Shown here: positions 6,176 to 14,851 of the stretch, piece by piece | Numbering within the stretch: the first letter of the stretch is position 1 | Layout of the letters: each line of letters opens with the position of its first letter | Assembly: GCF_000621565.1 (NCBI RefSeq) | Contig: NZ_JHXZ01000014.1 | Coordinates: 124,001 to 188,000 of the forward strand | Direction: 5' to 3' | Length of the DNA: 64,000 nucleotides | Source: Butyrivibrio sp. LB2008 | GTDB taxonomy: Bacteria; Bacillota; Clostridia; Lachnospirales; Lachnospiraceae | Position numbers and translations under genes: made by a program | The notes under the pieces: generated by a model | Databases searched by the model: none | What the model saw: only the letters and a program-made list of their open reading frames with translations | What the model was told of the DNA's origin: nothing

Positions 6176-7369
6176 ATGAATTTTTTTGATGAATTACTTA
6201 AAAGTATTGGTGTAGCATCACGAATAGATGCTTTAAAGAAGGATATTGGGAAACAATCGAATAATATTTATATTTTTTTTGATATTGAAACAACAGGTAC
6301 AAGTATCTATTATTCTGAACCGGTTCAAATCAGCGCGATAAAAGTATGTGATGGAAAGATAGTCGATAAGTTTGATACATTGGTAAAACCACATAGACCA
6401 AATCCAGATGAAGCAATAGCGGTAAATCACATTACAAATGATATGTTGAATTCAGCTCCAAGTTTTAGAGAAGTATATTATAAGTTCAAGCAGTATGTTG
6501 GAAATTTTATTTTAGTAGGATACAACATAAGAGGATTTGACTTACCATTATTAAACACAAGAGTAAATCTTTTAAATGGTGAAAAAATAAGTGTTCATTA
6601 TATTGATTTATATCAACATGTAAGAGGCATATTTCCAGGACTTAAGGATTACAAGTTGACTACTGTTGCACAACAACTTGGTATTGATACTTCTGGAGCA
6701 CATAATGCGTTAAGTGATTGTTTTATTACATACAATGTTTTTACCAAAATAAGAGAAAGTGGAAAAATACTTGAACCTAAGATATATCAAGGAACAGAGT
6801 TTGCTTATAAAACAAAGCTAAGCGAAGAAAGTCTTGCTATAAATATTTTAAGAAAAATCATGAATAAAATTGTTGAGGATAAAGAGATTAGCAATGCTGA
6901 ATTTTATGAATTGCAAACGTGGATAAAAGAAAATTCTAATTTAAAGGGGAACTATCCTTTTAATGAGATTTCTAATGAATTAGAAAAGATATTATCTGAT
7001 GGAGTAATTGAAGAATTAGAATTAAAAAGTTTGGAAGTACTAATTAATGAGTGGCTTGATCCGGTAAAGAATAGTAAGCATATTCCAATTACAACTATTT
7101 TAAATAAGCATTTTGTAATTACCGGTGACTTTGAGATGGGAGATAAAGAAGTAGTAATAAAGTTTATAGAAAGTAAAGGAGGAATAGTAGACGATAGAGT
7201 AGTTAAGAAAACGGAATATGTTATTGTAGGTGCATTAGGAAGTAGATTGTGGGTAGCAGGTAATTATGGAACCAAGATAAAGAAAGCACTTGAATATAAG
7301 GGAAAAGGCATAGATATTCAGATTGTAAGAGAAAAAGATTTCATAAAAGAAGCAAATGCTATTCAGTAG
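6176..7369 (+). CDS. DnaQ-like 3'-5' exonuclease with C-terminal BRCT domain
   Basis: A 397-residue protein. The N-terminal DEDDh exonuclease has D36 and E38 in FFDIETTG, D122 in NIRGFDLP, and H176 with D181 in HNALSDC; all five catalytic positions are present, so it should degrade DNA or RNA from the 3' end. A helical linker (about 205-300) joins it to a BRCT fold at about 309-395 (HFVITGDFEMGDKE, then KKTEYVIVG), which commonly binds DNA ends or phosphopeptides. The gene is visibly richer in A+T than its neighbours, which suits horizontal transfer. GAAAGGA precedes the ATG. Stand-alone fusions of this type occur in Firmicutes but their role is unclear; repair or defence is inference. Confidence 0.85.
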   Translation: MNFFDELLKSIGVASRIDALKKDIGKQSNNIYIFFDIETTGTSIYYSEPVQISAIKVCDGKIVDKFDTLVKPHRPNPDEAIAVNHITNDMLNSAPSFREVYYKFKQYVGNFILVGYNIRGFDLPLLNTRVNLLNGEKISVHYIDLYQHVRGIFPGLKDYKLTTVAQQLGIDTSGAHNALSDCFITYNVFTKIRESGKILEPKIYQGTEFAYKTKLSEESLAINILRKIMNKIVEDKEISNAEFYELQTWIKENSNLKGNYPFNEISNELEKILSDGVIEELELKSLEVLINEWLDPVKNSKHIPITTILNKHFVITGDFEMGDKEVVIKFIESKGGIVDDRVVKKTEYVIVGALGSRLWVAGNYGTKIKKALEYKGKGIDIQIVREKDFIKEANAIQ

Positions 7370-7393
7370 GAATGCAAAAATATTTACAGGAAA

Positions 7394-7426
7394 GGGGCTG
7401 TCGCATTTGCTTAGTGCGACAGCCCT
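7394..7426. terminator. Strong hairpin between convergent genes
   Basis: GGGCTGTCGCA (7395-7405) pairs perfectly with TGCGACAGCCC (7415-7425) around a 9-nt loop. There is no clear T-run on either side, so it may act as a shared 3' end stabiliser or a weak bidirectional terminator for the exonuclease and methyltransferase genes. Confidence 0.65.
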
Positions 7427-7445
7427 CCGCAAACTTTGAGAATAA

Positions 7446-8228
7446 TCATATGCAAAGGGAGTCTTTCTTCGCAACAATAAGATATCTATGAATTGTCCCC
7501 TCCACGAATCCGCGCTTATCAATCTCTTCCTGCATTTCCAGAAGTTTATCAAAACATTTATCCACCGAGAACCCCGGGAATTCCCAATCGATGATATGCG
7601 CGAACCAGACAAATGCGCCGACATCATAAAATCTTATAGGCCTAAAGGACTCGTCAGCTCTGACAATCTCAAATCCGGACTCTTCAAACCTTCTTTTTTG
7701 AATAGATAACTTAAGCTCAGGAAATGGCGCAGGTACATCAGGAAGCACCATCTTTACAAGATCCCTGTCATTCTCGCTGCCGACCTGCTCTGTAATAAAT
7801 ATTCCGTTCGGCCGAAGTAGCCTGAAGTTTTCCACAGGATCAAAATCACCATGTCTGTTTATTATCATGTCAAAAGAACTATTATCAAAAGGAATAAATG
7901 AAGCATCGTCACATTCTTTAAAATCAATTCCAAGCGGCAACAATTCTTTTTTGCACAACTCAACGTTCGGTGAATATCCTTCTGTAGCTGCGGTATTAGC
8001 ATATGGGTGTCCAAGGGATAAAAGAAATTCTCCGCCGCCTGTATCAAAGTCAAGTAACTTCATGCTATCAACACGGCTTTCATCGATAACCTGCCTGTAA
8101 TCCCAAGGAAGGTCATCTTCCTCTTCATATCTTCCATGAATATGAGAGAAATCCCATCCGTGAATATGCGCAATTTCTTCCTCTGCCATCCATTCTTTTT
8201 TCAATCTATCTATTCTATCTGTATTCAT
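7446..8228 (-). CDS. Class I SAM-dependent methyltransferase
   Basis: A 260-residue methyltransferase. Motif I (SAM binding) is LLDFDTGGGEFLLSLG near residue 57, the acidic loop after strand 2 is ATEGYSPN, the motif II region is CDDASFIPFDNSSFDMIINRHGDFD near 105-130, and LLRPNGIFITEQVG is the strand-5 motif. The tail FVEGTIHRYLIVAKK is typical of small-molecule Methyltransf_11 proteins. The substrate is unknown. AAAAGGAG lies before the ATG. It is transcribed toward the exonuclease gene. Its 5' leader may include the folded region at 8283-8358, which would make it an RNA-regulated gene; that is inference. Confidence 0.8.
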   Translation of the reverse strand: MNTDRIDRLKKEWMAEEEIAHIHGWDFSHIHGRYEEEDDLPWDYRQVIDESRVDSMKLLDFDTGGGEFLLSLGHPYANTAATEGYSPNVELCKKELLPLGIDFKECDDASFIPFDNSSFDMIINRHGDFDPVENFRLLRPNGIFITEQVGSENDRDLVKMVLPDVPAPFPELKLSIQKRRFEESGFEIVRADESFRPIRFYDVGAFVWFAHIIDWEFPGFSVDKCFDKLLEMQEEIDKRGFVEGTIHRYLIVAKKDSLCI

Positions 8229-8282
8229 AACTGCTCCTTTTCAAATATTTACCCAATATAACTACCTATTGATCCAATTTGT

Positions 8283-8358
8283 CCGGTGCAGTATGTGACA
8301 GCATCTTACATCAATTAACCTCGGTACAACCTGCTGTCAGCATTAAAACTGCACCGAG
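8283..8358. other. Two-stem imperfect palindrome upstream of the methyltransferase
   Basis: CGGTGCAGT (8284-8292) pairs with ACTGCACCG (8348-8356), and inside it TGACAGCA (8296-8303) pairs with TGCTGTCA (8332-8339), with a 28-nt terminal loop. An alternative hairpin is possible: CTCGGT (8320-8325) with ACCGAG (8353-8358), which excludes the outer stem. It lies in the 5' leader of the leftward methyltransferase gene and could be a structured RNA or a palindromic element. It matches no riboswitch class that I recognise. Confidence 0.5.
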
Positions 8359-8414
8359 TAATTGTCTCGTGTTCTCATGAGTACCTCCAAACAGAATTCG
8401 TTCAATAGAGTATA

Positions 8415-8534
8415 CATTCTTGAACATAAAGTTCAAGAATGCATCAACCAAGCCAATTTGAATCGACTTTGTCGATGAGGCTTGGTTGACTCTTGAATCA
8501 CTTTCTCACGAAATCCGCAGCTAGTGCGGATTTC
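8415..8534. other. Run of three strong hairpins upstream of the ABC importer
   Basis: Stem 1: CATTCTTGAAC (8415-8425) with GTTCAAGAATG (8431-8441). Stem 2: CAACCAAGCC with GGCTTGGTTG, enclosing an inner ATCGAC-TTT-GTCGAT hairpin (about 8445-8489). Stem 3: GAAATCCGCA (8510-8519) with TGCGGATTTC (8525-8534). The right arm of stem 1 can also pair with TCTTGAA at 8491-8497, extending stem 2, so two exclusive folds exist. No T-run follows. This non-coding stretch of about 460 bp holds no gene that I can support. Confidence 0.5.
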
Positions 8535-8689
8535 TGTAATTTCATTTAAGATATCATACCATATCCCGCGATAATGAATCCTTATTGCCAGACATAAAAT
8601 CAATTGAATTTTCAACAGACGCCTCCGATGATACTATGATTCCATCCCAAGGGGACAGAGAATTACAGAAGTATAGGAGAAAAGATATT

Positions 8690-9562
8690 ATGAAAAAGTT
8701 AGCAGCAGCACTATTAACAGTCGGTGTTTTTGGAACAATACTTACAGGATGCGGAAGTGAGGAAGCATCGTCAACAGAAACAAATACAGCAGGAGAAGCA
8801 TCAGCGGAGGCAGGAAGCGAAGCAGGACAGGCCAAAGAGGAATCCGGAGCAAAGACAACCTACGAGACAGCAAAAGAAAACGGATATATCACTTTTGCAA
8901 CAGAAGGAACTTATGCACCGTATTCATTCCATGATGACAGCGACAAGCTCACAGGTTTTGATGTTGAAGTTGCACAGGCGATTGCAGACAAGCTCGGACT
9001 TGAAGCTAAGTTCACAGAGACACAGTGGGACGGAATCATCGCAGGACTTGATGCAGGAAAGTATGATGCCATCGCAAATCAGGTTTCCATCACAGATGAG
9101 AGAAAAGAGAAATATCTTTTCTCAGATCCATATACATACGTGTACGGCGTAGTCATAGTAAACGGTGACAACACAGATATAAACAGCTTTGAAGAACTCA
9201 AGGGAAAAGACGTTGCGCTCACAGTTACAAGTAACTGGGCAGAACTTGCAGAGAGCTACGGCGGCAAGATCGTTTCAACAAACGGATTTTCAGAGTCAAT
9301 CCAGCTTGTTATTCAGGGACGTGCGGATGCGACAGTAAATGACAACGTTACTTTCCTTGATTACAAGGCAAACCAGCCTGACGCAAATGCAAAGGTTGTA
9401 GCTACTTCCGATGAAGCAACAGAGTCTGCAATCCTTATAAGAAAAGATGACAGCGATCTTCAGGAAGCAGTTAACTCAGTACTTAAGGAGCTTCGCGATG
9501 ACGGAACACTTAAGAGCATTTCAGAGAAGTACTTCGGAGAGGATATAACAGTTGCACACTGA
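8690..9562 (+). CDS. Cystine-type ABC transporter substrate-binding lipoprotein
   Basis: A 290-residue lipoprotein: signal peptide with lipobox LTGC (Cys21), a Ser/Ala/Glu-rich linker, then an SBP_bac_3 domain. The segments EGTYAPYSFHDDSDKLTGFD, ETQWDGIIAGLDAGKYDAIA and QGRADATVNDNVTFLDY closely follow the cystine-binding FliY/TcyA pattern, so cystine is the most likely ligand, with other polar amino acids possible. The ATG at 8690 is chosen because TAGGAG precedes it and the lipoprotein signal starts there; in-frame codons upstream are not needed. It is the first gene of a three-gene importer behind a region of strong hairpins. Confidence 0.9.
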   Translation: MKKLAAALLTVGVFGTILTGCGSEEASSTETNTAGEASAEAGSEAGQAKEESGAKTTYETAKENGYITFATEGTYAPYSFHDDSDKLTGFDVEVAQAIADKLGLEAKFTETQWDGIIAGLDAGKYDAIANQVSITDERKEKYLFSDPYTYVYGVVIVNGDNTDINSFEELKGKDVALTVTSNWAELAESYGGKIVSTNGFSESIQLVIQGRADATVNDNVTFLDYKANQPDANAKVVATSDEATESAILIRKDDSDLQEAVNSVLKELRDDGTLKSISEKYFGEDITVAH

Positions 9563-9586
9563 CAGTGCAAAAAGACGGTGAATACT

Positions 9587-10267
9587 ATGAGCGCAAGATT
9601 ACTAAAAATAATAGCGGACGCACTTCCAAAAATTTTGCTAAGCGGGATTACAGTTACAGTTCCGCTGACACTTATTTCTTTTGCAATCGGAATGATACTG
9701 GCAATTGTGGTAGCGGTGGTCAGAGTGCTGAAAATAAAAGTACTCTCTGAATTCTTTAGATTTTATGTGTGGGTATTCAGAGGAACACCGCTTCTTGTAC
9801 AGCTGTTTATCATCTTCTACGGCTTACCGGGCGTGGGGCTCAACATCCCCGCATTCCCGTCAGCGATCATAGCTTTTTCACTTAATGTCGGAGCGTATGC
9901 GTCGGAGACCATAAGAGGTGCGATAGTTTCGGTTCCCAAGAGCCAGACAGAAGGCGCGATTGCATGCGGGCTCACCTCATGGCAGGCGATATATTTCATA
10001 GTCCTTCCGCAAGCGATAAAGGCTTGCATACCGGCGCTTTTTAACACTTTTATTTCTCTGATAAAAGACACATCACTTGCAGCGAACATTACGATAACCG
10101 AGATGTTCATGAAGACACAGAGAATAGTTGCCACAACCTATGAGCCGCTTGCACTCTACATAGAGGTTGCGCTCATATACCTTCTGTTTAGTACAGGTCT
10201 GACTTATCTTCAAAAATACGCAGAGAAAAAACTTAGCTATAACTCGCGCAAAGTGCAGACCGCATAA
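9587..10267 (+). CDS. Amino-acid ABC transporter permease (HisM/TcyB type)
   Basis: Forms the membrane channel of the importer. About 226 residues with five hydrophobic helices. The HEAAA-type coupling loop contacting the ATPase is seen as ETIRGAIVSVPKSQTEGAIACGLTSWQAI, with VVRVLKIKVLSEFFRFYVWVFRGTPLLVQLF as the conserved N-terminal segment of polar amino-acid permeases. ATG at 9587 is taken as the start (GGTGA just upstream); a GTG nine bases earlier is an alternative. It lies 24 bp after the binding-protein gene and 12 bp before the ATPase gene. Confidence 0.93.
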   Translation: MSARLLKIIADALPKILLSGITVTVPLTLISFAIGMILAIVVAVVRVLKIKVLSEFFRFYVWVFRGTPLLVQLFIIFYGLPGVGLNIPAFPSAIIAFSLNVGAYASETIRGAIVSVPKSQTEGAIACGLTSWQAIYFIVLPQAIKACIPALFNTFISLIKDTSLAANITITEMFMKTQRIVATTYEPLALYIEVALIYLLFSTGLTYLQKYAEKKLSYNSRKVQTA

Positions 10268-10279
10268 GGAGAAACCAAG

Positions 10280-11035
10280 ATGATAAAACTACAGGGCTTG
10301 CACAAGTCATACGGAGCAAAAGAAATACTAAGCGGAATAGACATTGAAGTTAATAAGGGAGAGACCGTAGCAATAATCGGACCTTCCGGCGCAGGCAAAT
10401 CCACAGCCTTAAGGTGCATCAACCTACTTGAAACTCCCGATAAAGGGACACTTACAATCGCGGGAAAGAGCTATGACCTTGCCAAACTTACAAGCAAAGA
10501 GATTCTTGAGATCAGACAGTCTACAGCAATGGTCTTTCAGAACTTCAGTCTCTTCGAGAATAAGACTGCGCTTCAGAATATAACGCTTCCGCTTATCAAG
10601 GCAAAAAAGATAAATAAGGAAGAAGCAGAGAAAATCGCTATTGAGAATCTTACTCAGGTTGGCCTCCTTGACTGGAAAGACCACACCCCGTCTCAGCTTT
10701 CCGGCGGACAACAGCAAAGAGTCGGAATCGCACGCGCTCTTGCACTTAAGCCCGATGTCATTCTTTTTGACGAACCGACAAGTGCGCTTGATCCCGAGAA
10801 AGTACAGGACGTTCTCGAGATAATAAAAAGAATTTCAAAAGAACAGCATATAACTTCCGTGATCGTTACACACGAACTTGAATTTGCTCTTGATGTTGCG
10901 GACAAGATTGTATTCCTTGCAGACGGAAAAGTAGTTGAGGAGGGAACAGCGAAAGAAGTTCTTAAGAATCCAAAGGACGAGAGAACAATCAAATTCCTAG
11001 GACATTTTGCGGATAAACTTGAATATGTGATATAA
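10280..11035 (+). CDS. Amino-acid ABC transporter ATP-binding protein (GlnQ/TcyC type)
   Basis: Powers the importer by ATP hydrolysis. 251 residues with all ABC motifs: Walker A GPSGAGKS (about 35-42), Q-loop VFQNFSLF, signature LSGGQQQR, Walker B VILFDEPT followed by SALDPE, and the H-loop VTHE. AAGGAGAAACC precedes the ATG. The gene is followed directly by a terminator, so the importer is a closed three-gene operon. Confidence 0.96.
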   Translation: MIKLQGLHKSYGAKEILSGIDIEVNKGETVAIIGPSGAGKSTALRCINLLETPDKGTLTIAGKSYDLAKLTSKEILEIRQSTAMVFQNFSLFENKTALQNITLPLIKAKKINKEEAEKIAIENLTQVGLLDWKDHTPSQLSGGQQQRVGIARALALKPDVILFDEPTSALDPEKVQDVLEIIKRISKEQHITSVIVTHELEFALDVADKIVFLADGKVVEEGTAKEVLKNPKDERTIKFLGHFADKLEYVI

Positions 11036-11044
11036 GAATAATAT

Positions 11045-11097
11045 AGATGCCCCAAAAGACTGGAAAATAGTTTTTTGGCCGGCATCTTATTTTTTTC
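11045..11097 (+). terminator. Terminator of the ABC importer operon
   Basis: GATGCC and GGCATC form the base of a stem extended by CCAAAA with TTTTGG, followed by TTATTTTTTT. Confidence 0.85.
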
Positions 11098-11134
11098 ACA
11101 ATTATCTCCCATATATCCACATATTAACAAAATA

Positions 11135-11143
11135 TGGTATACT
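11135..11143 (+). promoter_or_regulatory. Extended -10 promoter of the two-component operon
   Basis: TGGTATACT is a TGn-extended -10 box 22 bp before the kinase start. No convincing -35 box is seen. Confidence 0.5.
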
Positions 11144-11164
11144 AAAAAAGAGTAGGGGGTTATT

Positions 11165-12685
11165 ATGCGATTCCGTACGAAACTCATTATTACTTCATTG
11201 GTAATTGTCATATTTCCGTTAGCCCTTGCATTTGGTACATTCCTTTTGTTTGGAAGGTATATTGCGCATGAGCAAAAAATGCAGGAACACTCAGGCTCTG
11301 TAGACTACAATATGGTTTCCGATCCGTATGAAACATTTGCGAAGGTAACAGACGAACTAATATTGGAATTTGATACAGAGCGATTCATTAATCCGGTTGT
11401 TCTTGAGGATTTTGAAGTTCTCCACGAATTAGATGAGAAACTTGCAACTATATATTCATATGTAGTTGTAATACAAGGCGATAAAATTTATTACGTTGAT
11501 GCCGCAAATTTAGAAAGAGCTCAAAACGTAAGAGGCGATCTTTATAGGTACGGAACCGGTATTAACAGTGTTTATTTCACTAAGACAAGACATTTTTTTG
11601 TAAGACAGTACGACTTCATTTTTTCAACGGGTGAGCCCGGAAGTCTTTATATTATATCTGAAGGCAGCGCAACTTTTACCAAATCACTAATAATATTTAT
11701 GACCGTTGCAATAGTATTTATTCTTTTGGTAACAAGTATTTTGCTGACTACATGGATGGGAAGAAGTTTCTTCAAACCTATTGATGAACTTAATGTTGCC
11801 ATGCAGCACATTAAGGACGGTAACTTTGATTATATGCTTCCGACGGACATCAAGGAAAAGGGCGAGATTGGCGCTATTTACAGAAATTACGAAGACATGC
11901 GCCTAAGGCTCAAAGAATCTGCGGAAGAGAAGATAGAACGAGAACGGCAGAACAGAGAGCTTATCAGTAATATTTCTCACGATCTTAAGACCCCCATAAC
12001 TGCCATAAGAGGATACTCTCAGGGACTTATGGAAGGCGTAGCCGCCAATCCCGAGATGCAGCGCAAGTATGTTAAGATTATTTACAACAAGGCAAATGAC
12101 ATGAATAATCTTATCAATGAGCTCACGCTATACTCGAGTATCGACAACAACAGAATTCCGTATAACTTTGTAAAACTTAATGTTGCGGAATATTTCGGTG
12201 ATTGTATCGAGGAAATCGGTGCAGATCTTGAAAGTAAGTCAATAAAACTTAATTACTCGAATCTGACGGGGCCTGATACACAGATAGTTGCAGATCCCGA
12301 GCAGCTTAAGCGAGTGGTGAACAATATAGTCAGTAACAGTGTCAAATATCTCGACAGAGAAGACGGCACGGGGCAGATAGACATAAGGATATTGGATGAG
12401 GTCGATTCTATCCGCGTAGAACTTGAAGATAACGGAAAAGGTATCGCACAAAAAGACATTCCGAATATTTTCGACAGATTCTACAGAACGGATGCTTCCA
12501 GAAATTCCAAACAGGGCGGAAGCGGAATTGGTTTATCCATCGTAAAGAAGATCATAGAGGATCATGGCGGATATATATGGGCAACAAGCCATGAGGGAGA
12601 GGGAACGTGTATGCATTTTGTGCTCAGGAAATTCGTTGAGTATGCAAACAGTTCTGAAACAGTTACAGTTGACCATAATACTTAA
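11165..12685 (+). CDS. Membrane sensor histidine kinase
   Basis: A 506-residue sensor: N-terminal membrane helix (about 8-30), an extracytoplasmic domain of about 140 residues, a second helix (about 177-198), a HAMP linker, HisKA with the phosphorylated H272 in ISHDLKTPITAIRGYSQGL, and a HATPase_c domain with the N box (NNIVSNSVKYL), G1 (DNGKGI) and G2 (GGSGIGLSIVKKIIEDHGG). It autophosphorylates and passes the phosphate to the response regulator 18 bp downstream. AGTAGGGGG precedes the ATG. The stimulus is unknown; the neighbouring cystine importer and O-antigen-ligase-like gene give only weak hints. Confidence 0.95.
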   Translation: MRFRTKLIITSLVIVIFPLALAFGTFLLFGRYIAHEQKMQEHSGSVDYNMVSDPYETFAKVTDELILEFDTERFINPVVLEDFEVLHELDEKLATIYSYVVVIQGDKIYYVDAANLERAQNVRGDLYRYGTGINSVYFTKTRHFFVRQYDFIFSTGEPGSLYIISEGSATFTKSLIIFMTVAIVFILLVTSILLTTWMGRSFFKPIDELNVAMQHIKDGNFDYMLPTDIKEKGEIGAIYRNYEDMRLRLKESAEEKIERERQNRELISNISHDLKTPITAIRGYSQGLMEGVAANPEMQRKYVKIIYNKANDMNNLINELTLYSSIDNNRIPYNFVKLNVAEYFGDCIEEIGADLESKSIKLNYSNLTGPDTQIVADPEQLKRVVNNIVSNSVKYLDREDGTGQIDIRILDEVDSIRVELEDNGKGIAQKDIPNIFDRFYRTDASRNSKQGGSGIGLSIVKKIIEDHGGYIWATSHEGEGTCMHFVLRKFVEYANSSETVTVDHNT

Positions 12686-12703
12686 AGAAAGGCAGAAGAG
12701 TGT

Positions 12704-13393
12704 ATGAGCAGAATTCTTATTGTTGAGGATGAAGAGGCAATTGCTGACCTTGAGAAAGACTATTTAGAGCTTAGTGACTTCGAGGTAGCTATCGAGAACA
12801 CGGGAGACGCAGGGCTGCGCACCGCACTTGCCGAAGAATTTGATCTTATCATCCTGGATCTTATGCTTCCGGGAATGGATGGATTTGAAGTATGTAAGCA
12901 CATCAGAGAAAAAAAAGATGTGCCGATTCTCATGGTTTCCGCCAAGAAGGATGATATCGACAAAATACGAGGACTGGGACTTGGTGCAGATGATTACATC
13001 ACTAAGCCTTTCAGCCCGTCAGAGCTTGTGGCCAGGGTTAAAGCGCACATGGCAAGATATTCAAGACTTGTGGGCTCAGGACACGAGACAAATGATTTTG
13101 TTGAGATAAGAGGCCTTAAGATAGACAAGACTGCAAGAAGAGTATATGTGGATGATGAGGAAAAGAGCTTTACAACAAAAGAGTTCGACCTGCTCACATT
13201 CCTTGCTGAGAACCCCAACCACGTATTTACCAAGGAAGAATTGTTCAGAAAGATCTGGAACATGGATTCCATCGGTGACATCGCAACGGTAACGGTTCAT
13301 ATTAAAAAAATTCGTGAGAAAATTGAATACGATACATCAAACCCTCAGTACATCGAGACAATCTGGGGCGTAGGATATCGATTCAAAGTTTGA
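12704..13393 (+). CDS. OmpR-family response regulator
   Basis: A 229-residue transcription factor: receiver domain with phospho-acceptor D52 (LIILDLMLPGMDG), acidic pocket E8-D9, K in the ITKPFSPSEL loop, and a C-terminal winged helix (about 128-229; TTKEFDLLTFLAENPNHVF and TVTVHIKKIREKIE). It is the partner of the kinase just upstream. Regulators of this family bind 10-11 bp direct repeats, such as the CTTAAG-N5-CTTAAG elements seen elsewhere in the window, but a link to this particular protein is only a guess. Confidence 0.95.
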   Translation: MSRILIVEDEEAIADLEKDYLELSDFEVAIENTGDAGLRTALAEEFDLIILDLMLPGMDGFEVCKHIREKKDVPILMVSAKKDDIDKIRGLGLGADDYITKPFSPSELVARVKAHMARYSRLVGSGHETNDFVEIRGLKIDKTARRVYVDDEEKSFTTKEFDLLTFLAENPNHVFTKEELFRKIWNMDSIGDIATVTVHIKKIREKIEYDTSNPQYIETIWGVGYRFKV

Positions 13394-13402
13394 TTTTGTA
13401 AT

Positions 13403-14851
13403 ATGCAGTACAGAAGAATTCTTTTGACATTTTATATGATATTGCTCTCCGCTTTCCTTCCTGTATATATGAGAGACGGATACTATATGCTCGGGGAAGA
13501 AAAGGGAGTCATGTATATGATAATAAGCGCTGTTACGGCAGCTCTTATTATTTTGGCATACCTTCCCGACATTTTCGGAGAAAGAGAGAAAAAATCTGAT
13601 ACTGCAAGTATCGTTAAGGCATTTGTCTGCATTAACCTGATAAATCTTGTTTTTTCCCTGGATAAAAAAGTTAGTTTTTTCGGGCTTGAAGGATGGAGAA
13701 CAGGTTTTGCGACAATGTTTCTTATGCTGTTTTTTTGCGCTGCTTTTTCAGAGGGCGCGATTTTAAACAGATATACTTTAGCCGCTGTCTTCGCGGTGCC
13801 TTTTATCATAGCAATTCTTGTAATAACGGAGAGATTTGGAATTAATCTTCTCAGAGTTTCAGGTACGGAACCCTCTTTTGTGGCATGTGTCGGTAATATT
13901 AACTGGTATGCGGGGTATCTGTCTGTTTTTGTCCCAATCGGAGTAGGATTTGCCGCAACGCGCGAGGTCTATGGAAAGCAGTTCTATCTGTGGAGTGTCT
14001 ACAGCGTTGTAATGATAATGTCTCTTTTTGTACAGGGGAGCGAGAGCGCGATTTTGATCCTTGCCGGAACGTACGGACTTCTTATCTGGTATGCCCTTTA
14101 TGAAAAAGAGAGATTACTGGCGCTGATCATCCAGTTCTTTTTACTCGGAATGGCAATGTTCGAGGTTAAGATTCTATTGGGGATATTTCCGGGAAAATAT
14201 ACATACACGGACAATATTCTTATCCATATCTGCGACATGAATGTTGGGATAGTTCTCATGGCAGCATCACTTTTTGTATACAGAATAGTAGCGCTCTTTA
14301 AAGAGAGCCCTGAGAAAAGCTGGAATGGTGAGAAATATAGGAAAAGATATATTGTTATTTCCGCTATCCTTGCGATTTCTGCGATTGCTTTCGTGGCCTA
14401 CAGATTTGATGAGCTTGCGCAAAATGGCAGAGGAATAATCTGGCGCATGACTATAGATATGTATAACGGTCTTTCTCCTTTCCGAAAAGTTGTCGGGATA
14501 GGAAGAGACTGCTTTGGTTCTTATGTTTATTCGGATCCGAATAGGGCAGAGCTTTTAAAGGAAACGTTTGGAGCAGGGAACAGACTTACCAATGCTCACA
14601 GCATTATTCTTACGGAACTTATAGAAGGCGGTCTGTCCGGCGTTATGTGCATGATCTTTATTGCTTTTTATGTGCTTAACAGCCTTAGAAAATGTGATAC
14701 AGAAAAGGAGCCCACAGCAATTATCTGCGCGCTCCCTATAGTTTCTTATTATCTTAACGGAATGATTTCTTTTTCCCAGATTCTTTCAACGCCGTATATG
14801 TTTATCTGCCTGGGACTTGGATTATATGTGGCAAACGGCGAACAATCATAG
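13403..14851 (+). CDS. O-antigen ligase-like polytopic membrane protein
   Basis: A 482-residue protein with about eleven hydrophobic helices and a large hydrophilic loop containing GRGIIWRMTIDMYNG, IGRDCFG and NAHSIILTELIEGG. These match the Wzy_C/WaaL pattern (loop R residues and N-A-H) of enzymes that polymerise or attach lipid-linked glycans at the outer face of the membrane. In a Gram-positive it could act in capsule or exopolysaccharide assembly. No glycosyltransferases are adjacent. The ATG lacks a clear ribosome site and lies nine bases after the regulator stop, so translation is probably coupled. Its last six bases overlap the convergent gene. Confidence 0.75.
   Translation: MQYRRILLTFYMILLSAFLPVYMRDGYYMLGEEKGVMYMIISAVTAALIILAYLPDIFGEREKKSDTASIVKAFVCINLINLVFSLDKKVSFFGLEGWRTGFATMFLMLFFCAAFSEGAILNRYTLAAVFAVPFIIAILVITERFGINLLRVSGTEPSFVACVGNINWYAGYLSVFVPIGVGFAATREVYGKQFYLWSVYSVVMIMSLFVQGSESAILILAGTYGLLIWYALYEKERLLALIIQFFLLGMAMFEVKILLGIFPGKYTYTDNILIHICDMNVGIVLMAASLFVYRIVALFKESPEKSWNGEKYRKRYIVISAILAISAIAFVAYRFDELAQNGRGIIWRMTIDMYNGLSPFRKVVGIGRDCFGSYVYSDPNRAELLKETFGAGNRLTNAHSIILTELIEGGLSGVMCMIFIAFYVLNSLRKCDTEKEPTAIICALPIVSYYLNGMISFSQILSTPYMFICLGLGLYVANGEQS

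Noticed and set aside
8421..8435. GAAC...GTTC resembling a Gram-positive LexA box
   Set aside because: The spacer is five bases instead of four and the sequence is part of an 11-bp hairpin stem, so an SOS operator is unlikely.
8400..8689. T-box or known amino-acid riboswitch before the cystine importer
   Set aside because: No AGGGTGG T-box sequence, no specifier loop with terminator, and no SAM or cysteine riboswitch core could be found.
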